Below, one piece after another: positions 37,344-42,233 of a DNA stretch of 42,233 nucleotides. Under the pieces are notes generated by a model. It ran no database searches and was not told the origin of the DNA. It worked only from the letters and a program-made list of their open reading frames with translations. Both the position numbers and the translations under genes were made by a program. The stretch covers positions 1-42,233 of the forward strand of contig NZ_CANLEA010000035.1 of assembly GCF_947489565.1 (NCBI RefSeq), given 5' to 3'. The stretch is from an uncultured Kordia sp. (GTDB lineage Bacteria > Bacteroidota > Bacteroidia > Flavobacteriales > Flavobacteriaceae). The first letter of the stretch is position 1. Each line of letters opens with the position of its first letter.

Positions 37344-38201
37344 CTGAAAGAACAACTTTATCATATAAAAACAAAGGATAACGAAAACATTGCTCTTTGG
37401 AAATTAAATTCTGAAAAGGTTGATAACAAACATATCTTTTTGACGCATGGGACATTTTCAAATAGAAAAATATGCAGCGGAATTGCATCATATTTAACCG
37501 AAAAAGGGTTTACATGTTGGATAATGGAATGGAGAAATCATGGAAAAAGCTCAAAGAGTAAGCATCCATTTAATTTTGAAACTATCGCAAAATACGACCT
37601 CGAATCAACCTTCGAGTTTTTATTTGATATTCAGAATCTAAATAGTATAGATTGTTTAACTCATAGTGGTGGCGGAATTATTTTGACAATGTTTTTAATT
37701 AACAATCCAAACTATAATTCGAAAATTAATAGCATTACCTTATTTGGAGTGCAAGCTTTTGGTGCAGGAAATAAACTCAATAATAGACTAAAAATATTAT
37801 TTAGTAAATATGTTACTTTTTTAATAGGCAAAGTTCCTTCAAAAGCAGTTGGATCCACTGAACACAGTGAAAGTTATTACACTATGAAACAATGGTTTAA
37901 CTGGAATTTAAAGAATAACTTTATAGGAGAAAATAATTTTGACTATTTAAAAGAAATGAAAAATGTTACTATTCCAATATTATCCATTTGTGCAAAAGGA
38001 GATCGTTTTATTGCACCAAAAGAAGGTTGTGAAGAGTTTTTAAAAGCATTCAAAAATGAAAAAAATAGGCTGCTTTTTTATTCAAAAGAAAATGGAAATT
38101 TAGAAGATTACAATCATAGTCGAATTTTAAAATCTAAAAATTCTAAAAGAGAGATTTGGCCAATAGTAGAAAATTGGATTGCTCACAAAACGCTAAATTG
38201 A
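37344..38201 (+). CDS. Alpha/beta hydrolase, start codon non-standard or lost
   Basis: This is a 285-residue protein if it starts at the CTG at 37344. It has the alpha/beta hydrolase order: oxyanion loop LTHGTFSNRK, then GFTCWIMEWRNHGKS, the nucleophile elbow THSGGG with the Ser, and a late acid strand ILSICAKGDRFIAPKEG. No ATG or GTG precedes the hydrolase core. The first TTG (37440) lies inside the strand before the oxyanion loop, so it cannot be the true start. The frame is open back to 37332 and reads naturally from CTG as KEQLYHIKTKDNENIALW. One substitution may have changed ATG to CTG, or CTG may be used. It converges with the TPR-porin gene (8 bp apart). Substrate unknown. Confidence 0.68.
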   Translation: MKEQLYHIKTKDNENIALWKLNSEKVDNKHIFLTHGTFSNRKICSGIASYLTEKGFTCWIMEWRNHGKSSKSKHPFNFETIAKYDLESTFEFLFDIQNLNSIDCLTHSGGGIILTMFLINNPNYNSKINSITLFGVQAFGAGNKLNNRLKILFSKYVTFLIGKVPSKAVGSTEHSESYYTMKQWFNWNLKNNFIGENNFDYLKEMKNVTIPILSICAKGDRFIAPKEGCEEFLKAFKNEKNRLLFYSKENGNLEDYNHSRILKSKNSKREIWPIVENWIAHKTLN

Positions 38202-38209
38202 GAACTTCC

Positions 38210-40270
38210 TTAAAAACGTTTCCCATCAAAAACCCACTTCAATCGAATTCCAATCTCCGTAAACGTAAATCCTGCTGCCGTTGCGGAAGCAATATTACTT
38301 CGTGTACCAAATATATTGGCCAAACAACGATCGGAGAATTTATATCCCAATTTCCCTTGAAAACGATACGTACTTTGTGAATCTTGATCTTCAATATATT
38401 GCAAACCTGTCGCAGCCGTAAGTTCATAAAACCATTCGTCAACTTTGGTGATGTTTTCATCTTTGATTAAGTTTAAGAAAACTTCGCCAGCGTTGAATGT
38501 TGAAGGACTGAAATAAATAGTTGGCACCTGATTTTCAAAGGTAATGTACTGATAGTTCAGACCGACTTTCAAAGAGGGTTTGCTCAAAAGATTATAGTAC
38601 AACGAAGTAAATAACAAATGTCTGGAATTGTCATCGTTCTGCGCTGTATAATAGTATTGTGTAAACCAACCGAGATTAAAATTGGTGCTTACATTATAAT
38701 TGGCGTATAAATGATTCTGTACAATCTCACGATCTAATAAATCAGCATTGAAACTCTGCAATTCACGTTTATACCCAATAGCTAAGGTTTGTAGTTTAAA
38801 TGGTTTAATGTCCAAGGAAATATCTGCTAATAACTGCGTATAATCGGTAGTTTCGGCAGTTGCAGTAGTAATTCCCAAAGTTCCTTTGAAAGTTATATTG
38901 GGAACTATCTGATAGGCCAAACCAGCCGAAGCCGCGTGCGAAGTCGCTTTGTTATTGGTCACCGTATTGTTTGTCGTTCGATAGGTGTAATTCCCGAGAA
39001 GTTTCAAACGTGTTGAAAACGGAACTTCAACCGTATTTTGCACCGAAAACGCTTCATTATCACCGTTATCAAATGTATACGAGGCTTTTCCATCATAAAA
39101 CGCCGAAAACTTCATATCCAATTCCTTTATAAAGTTCGTCGCATCTTTCTGATTGTCGTAAAATGTCAGTGTTTTTTTTGCGGCAGCATAGGCTTCGTCA
39201 TAACGACCTAAAGCTTTTAAGACATTGGCTTTTCCTAAGTTTCCATCAAAAGACGTGGAATCGTTTACCAAAATCTGATTGTAATCAGCCAAGCTCTTTT
39301 TAAAGTTACTTTTATAGACATTTAAGGTTGCACGCAATGCCAAAATCCAGTTTTCGTTTGGTTGTGTTGAAGTGATTTCATTGATTAAATTTTCAGCTTT
39401 TGCATACTTTTTATTCCAAATTAATGCTTGAATATAACGTTCTTTCGTTTGTTGCGTTACAACGCCATCAACAGTATCTGTCAAACTATCGTATGCCAAT
39501 TGACTTGATTTCAACGCTTGTTTTTCTTTTCCTTTTAAATGTTCAATCAAAGCCCAACCATTCAATACTGTTATTTTATCGGAAACATTTTTAGAGCCTT
39601 CAAGTAATGTATCATATGTTGCTTTTGCTTTGTCTAATTCGTCCATAATCAAGTACAAGTTCGCCAAATTCAACAATGCGTCTTTATCATTCGCAAAAAG
39701 TGACAGACATTCTTTTAATACGTTTTCTGCTTCAGAATACTGTTGCGCTTGCTGTTTTTGGTAGGCATTTCCTAAATAGATGTACTTTTTTGACGTCATC
39801 GCATTCGGATTTCCTGGAGAAACTTCCAATGCTTTATTGACATACTTTAAGGCTGCAGGATATTCTTTCAGGTTTGATAAAGTATTTGCAAAACCTAATA
39901 ACGCAGGAAAACTAGTCGCATTTTCTGTAACTAATTTTTGGTAATACGCTTTCGCGAGATTGAACTCTTGGTTCCATAATAAAGATTCGCCGTAATTCAA
40001 CTTCACTTCAAAATCGCTAGGAAAATCCTTCAATAAGTCTGTAAAGATCGTTTTTGCTTTTGCAGCATTACCATTAAGTCCAACAGCACGACCATAACAC
40101 AAGCGCGCTGTTTTATTCTTTGGATAGTCTTGCAAAACCCTTTTAAAGAATGTTTCTGCTGCTGGATACTTTCCGTTTTCTAAATATGAAAAACCTTCTT
40201 TCATGTTTTGGGCAACACCCAAAAAAGACATTAATAGAAACAAAAAAAGTAGGATATATCGTGTGTTCAT
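38210..40270 (-). CDS. TPR-repeat outer-membrane beta-barrel protein (exopolysaccharide-export porin-like)
   Basis: This is a 686-residue protein. The start at 40270 (MNTRYILLFLFLLMSFLGVAQ) gives a signal peptide; upstream in-frame ATGs only add a hydrophilic stretch that overlaps the promoter. Residues 22-400 contain about ten TPR helix pairs (EGFSYLENGKYPAAETFFKRVL, FPALLGFANTLSNLKEYPAAL and more). Residues 405-686 show alternating amphipathic strands with turn-rich loops and end in DGKRF, a C-terminal aromatic typical of outer-membrane barrels. A periplasmic TPR plus barrel is the layout of BcsC, PgaA and PelB, which carry polysaccharide through the outer membrane; that role is inferred. 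It is divergent from the STAS and flippase genes and shares the intergenic operator. Confidence 0.78.
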   Translation of the reverse strand: MNTRYILLFLFLLMSFLGVAQNMKEGFSYLENGKYPAAETFFKRVLQDYPKNKTARLCYGRAVGLNGNAAKAKTIFTDLLKDFPSDFEVKLNYGESLLWNQEFNLAKAYYQKLVTENATSFPALLGFANTLSNLKEYPAALKYVNKALEVSPGNPNAMTSKKYIYLGNAYQKQQAQQYSEAENVLKECLSLFANDKDALLNLANLYLIMDELDKAKATYDTLLEGSKNVSDKITVLNGWALIEHLKGKEKQALKSSQLAYDSLTDTVDGVVTQQTKERYIQALIWNKKYAKAENLINEITSTQPNENWILALRATLNVYKSNFKKSLADYNQILVNDSTSFDGNLGKANVLKALGRYDEAYAAAKKTLTFYDNQKDATNFIKELDMKFSAFYDGKASYTFDNGDNEAFSVQNTVEVPFSTRLKLLGNYTYRTTNNTVTNNKATSHAASAGLAYQIVPNITFKGTLGITTATAETTDYTQLLADISLDIKPFKLQTLAIGYKRELQSFNADLLDREIVQNHLYANYNVSTNFNLGWFTQYYYTAQNDDNSRHLLFTSLYYNLLSKPSLKVGLNYQYITFENQVPTIYFSPSTFNAGEVFLNLIKDENITKVDEWFYELTAATGLQYIEDQDSQSTYRFQGKLGYKFSDRCLANIFGTRSNIASATAAGFTFTEIGIRLKWVFDGKRF

Positions 40271-40316
40271 ATACTTGATTTTTGACAATTGTAAGTTAAG
40301 CATAAGCTTCCAAACA

Positions 40317-40382
40317 TTCGTCGCAAGAAAACTGAATCTCACCGACGATGAGCCTATTTTCAAAGGATTTCGAAGATATTTG
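40317..40382 (+). promoter_or_regulatory. Weak LytTR-like operator (site D) between divergent genes
   Basis: TTCGTCGCA (40317-40325) and CTCACCGAC (40338-40346) are 21 bp apart and enclose GAAAACTGAAT, which aligns with GAAAATTGCAT of sites B and C at the same offset. The second repeat is degenerate. GATATTTG (40375-40382) matches the -7 consensus except for the first base and lies 58 bp after the start of the first repeat, the distance seen from the second repeat in sites B and C. The register is therefore ambiguous. It lies between the TPR-porin (47 bp from its start) and the STAS gene (67 bp). Confidence 0.42.
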
Positions 40383-40412
40383 TGTCAGTATTAATCACAA
40401 AAACTCAACAAA

Positions 40413-40691
40413 ATGGCTTTACAAATCACACAACAAAACGGAACATTTTTATTAAATGGAAAATTAAATGCAACAACTTCTAGAGCGTTCATTATTCACT
40501 TCGAATACATCATAGAACAATACCAAAATGTAGTGGTAAATATTGATGGAGTATCTGAAATTGATTACGATGGTTTGGAAGGAATTAAAACGGTAACGGC
40601 AATCGCATTAAGAAATCACAAAATGTTCTCCGTAATCGGAAATGGTTGCAAAGATGTATATCAAGATTTTAACTGTTCGCAAGTAGCATAG
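40413..40691 (+). CDS. STAS-domain protein with Asp at the phospho-serine position
   Basis: This is a 92-residue single-domain protein with the STAS pattern of anti-sigma-factor antagonists (SpoIIAA type): ITQQNGTFLLNGKLNATTSRAF, then NVVVNIDGVSEIDYDGLEGI and a final KMFSVIGNGCKDVYQDF. In SpoIIAA the DSSG loop carries the serine that is phosphorylated; here it reads DYDG, so Asp53 lies in its place. The protein may thus be locked in one state or serve only as a scaffold. It lies upstream of the flippase gene (67-bp gap) and divergent from the TPR-porin gene, so a role in controlling polysaccharide export is possible. No partner kinase or sigma factor is encoded in the window. Confidence 0.78.
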   Translation: MALQITQQNGTFLLNGKLNATTSRAFIIHFEYIIEQYQNVVVNIDGVSEIDYDGLEGIKTVTAIALRNHKMFSVIGNGCKDVYQDFNCSQVA

Positions 40692-40758
40692 TTAGTATTG
40701 AGTATATAGAAATGAGAAGTGAGATATCTTCTAATTACCTTTTTTTTAAAATAATAAC

Positions 40759-42012
40759 ATGATCGCAATCGCAAAAAAATTAAAAAGTAGCCTTACCACA
40801 GCACATTTATTTATGGTAAGTGTGTTGTTGGTAAATGGCGGAAACTACGCATACAATTTATTGTTAGGTAGATTTTTAGGTCCAGAAAAGTTTGCAGATG
40901 CTGCTGTATTAGTTACTTTTTTATTGGTACTATCTTTTGTGGCAATGACATTTCAACTGGTAACCGCAAAGTTTTCAGTACTGTTTGAAGCTACTGTTTT
41001 TAAAGCGTTTGCCGCAAGTATGTATAAGAAATCTGTGCTAACCGGAATTTTTTTAGGATTTTTAATTGTTCTTTTTGCATCAGAATTGCAAACATTTTTT
41101 AAAACCTCATCTTCGTTAATGTTTGTCGTTTTCGGATTGGGAATTCCATTGTACTTTATCATGAGTGTCAATCGCGGAATTTTTCAAGGAAAACAACAAT
41201 TGGTGTCACTTTCGGTAACCTATCAAGCCGAAATGATCAGTCGTTTAGTCATCACGTTAGCACTTTTATATTTTTTACAAATTGATGCTGCTTTGATTAT
41301 TTCTTTGGGAATTATTGCTTCTTTTTGCTGCGGATTGATTCCTTTTGACTTCAAAAATATTTCTTGGAAAAGTGCAACCGTACTCAACAGAAAACAAGGG
41401 AAATTGGTGCGTAACTTTTTTATTATTACTGCTTTTTATGAACTGACACAAATTATTATCAACAACAGTGATATTCTGTTGGTAAAGCATTATTTTGAAT
41501 CTTATGATGCAGGATTGTATGCTTCCTTAGCCTTAATTGGACGTGTGGTATATTTCATTGCATGGATGTTTGTGATGTTGCTATTGCCTACGGTGGTAAA
41601 ACTGCAAAAAGAAGGAAAATCTACGGTTCCTATCTTATTAAAATATGTCACATATATTGCTGGAATTGCAGCTGTTATTATTATTGGTTGTGTTTTGTTT
41701 CCAACACAAATCGTCACTATTTTATTTGGTGAAAGCTATTTGGCAATTACACCATTGTTATGGAAATATGCATTGGCAACAGGCATTTTTGCGCTGTCAA
41801 ACATATTTGCATATTATTATTTATCCTTAGACAAATACATTCCGGTAGTACTTTCTGGATTGTTTGGAATGCTTCAAGTTCTTTTAGTGGTTTTCTTCCA
41901 TGAAAATCTAGCACAAGTCGTACATGTACAAATCGTTGCCATGGTTTTATTGTTGATGGTGCAATTGTCTTTTTTCTTCTTTGAAAATAGAAATAGAGCG
42001 CTTCGCTTTTAG
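40759..42012 (+). CDS. Polysaccharide flippase-like membrane protein (MOP superfamily)
   Basis: This is a 417-residue protein with about 12 hydrophobic helices. The N-terminus has the Wzx/PelG-like opening (VNGGNYAYNLLLGRFLGPEKFADAAVLVTFLLVLSF). A later NNSDILLVKHYFESYDAGLYASLALIGRVVYF motif is typical of MOP-superfamily flippases. Such proteins move lipid-linked sugars across the inner membrane; PelG does so within the Pel system. Its last residues, FFFENRNRALRF, and the stop codon are encoded by repeat DNA (GCTTCGCTTTTAG), so the original C-terminus may have been different. It is downstream of the STAS gene and probably in one operon with it. Confidence 0.85.
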   Translation: MIAIAKKLKSSLTTAHLFMVSVLLVNGGNYAYNLLLGRFLGPEKFADAAVLVTFLLVLSFVAMTFQLVTAKFSVLFEATVFKAFAASMYKKSVLTGIFLGFLIVLFASELQTFFKTSSSLMFVVFGLGIPLYFIMSVNRGIFQGKQQLVSLSVTYQAEMISRLVITLALLYFLQIDAALIISLGIIASFCCGLIPFDFKNISWKSATVLNRKQGKLVRNFFIITAFYELTQIIINNSDILLVKHYFESYDAGLYASLALIGRVVYFIAWMFVMLLLPTVVKLQKEGKSTVPILLKYVTYIAGIAAVIIIGCVLFPTQIVTILFGESYLAITPLLWKYALATGIFALSNIFAYYYLSLDKYIPVVLSGLFGMLQVLLVVFFHENLAQVVHVQIVAMVLLLMVQLSFFFFENRNRALRF

Positions 42013-42233
42013 ACCGCTTACGCTTTTAGATGTTAGATCGCTTTGCTCTTAGATTTTTCTTACTCTTATGTGATTTTTTTATTGTAAATGTTATATGTTG
42101 AAGTTTAAATTAATTCTTACTCTTAGGTGAGCTTTTAGACCGCTTACGCTGTTAGGTGTTAGATCGCTTTGCTCTTAGATTTTTCTTACTCTTATGTGAT
42201 TTTTTTATTGTAAATGTTATATGTTGAAGTTTA
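42005..42233 (+). repeat. Tandem copies of the TTAG-rich repeat at the window end
   Basis: Copy 1 is 42005-42107 and copy 2 is 42131-42233, a 126-bp period with two mismatches over 103 bp; copy 2 is cut by the end of the window. Each copy contains GACCGCTTACGCT, TTAGATCGCTTTGCTCTTAGA and an AT-rich tail. In copy 1, TAG codons begin at 42010, 42027, 42034 and 42050, closing all three forward frames. No gene lies in 42013-42233. Confidence 0.85.

Noticed and set aside
42005-42233. CRISPR-like array of repeats at the window end
   Set aside because: The repeated unit is over 100 bp, there are no short unique spacers of constant length, and no cas genes are present.

Overview
The window looks like a chromosomal piece of a marine Flavobacteriaceae bacterium (Bacteroidota), possibly close to Kordia; the genus is a guess from memory of gene style, not a search. 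The evidence is: low GC; secreted proteins ending in type IX secretion (T9SS) sorting domains of both types, at 11842, 25600, 31907 and 34757; lipoproteins with acidic residues after the lipid cysteine; promoters with the Bacteroidota -7 element TAnnTTTG; and a housekeeping block asd-mscL-alr-tdk with rsmI nearby. I see no rRNA, tRNA, CRISPR array, transposase or prophage genes.

Layout. 356-1591: an EreA/ChaN-like lipoprotein with a palindromic operator. 1926-7719: a tight minus-strand operon with a polytopic GT-C/PTPS-related membrane protein, a secreted Ig-like protein and a membrane-anchored GH5-like glycosidase. 7993-9699: a divergent response-regulator/glycosyltransferase fusion and a truncated second glycosyltransferase. 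10053-17186: a spondin-domain surface lipoprotein, a T9SS FG-GAP/UnbV protein, a diheme cytochrome c lipoprotein and an ABC ATPase. 17264-17812: a ParE-type toxin-antitoxin pair. 18005-24326: prolyl oligopeptidase, a DoxX-like protein, asd, mscL, alr and tdk. 24430-30470: a conserved unknown, a giant DUF11 adhesin and rsmI. 31075-37210: a methyltransferase and two tandem T9SS paralogues. 37344-42012: an alpha/beta hydrolase, a TPR-beta-barrel outer-membrane protein, a divergent STAS protein and a flippase.

Main idea. The operon at 1926-7719, the REC-GT2 fusion, the TPR-porin, the STAS protein and the flippase together resemble parts of an exopolysaccharide synthesis and export apparatus, split over two loci about 30 kb apart. 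Three promoters (REC-GT2 and the two T9SS paralogues) share the same architecture: two 9-bp direct repeats exactly 21 bp apart, as LytTR-type regulators bind, with a TAnnTTTG -7 box 50-51 bp further on. A fourth, weaker version lies between the divergent TPR-porin and STAS genes. This suggests one regulon joining polysaccharide production with secreted matrix proteins. The link is inferred from sequence only.

Intergenic DNA is rich in dispersed repeats. A cassette of about 290 bp occurs in opposite orientation at 3-292 and 30629-30919. A family of TTAG-rich units with stops in all three frames sits at gene ends and supplies the stop codons of at least two, probably three, genes.
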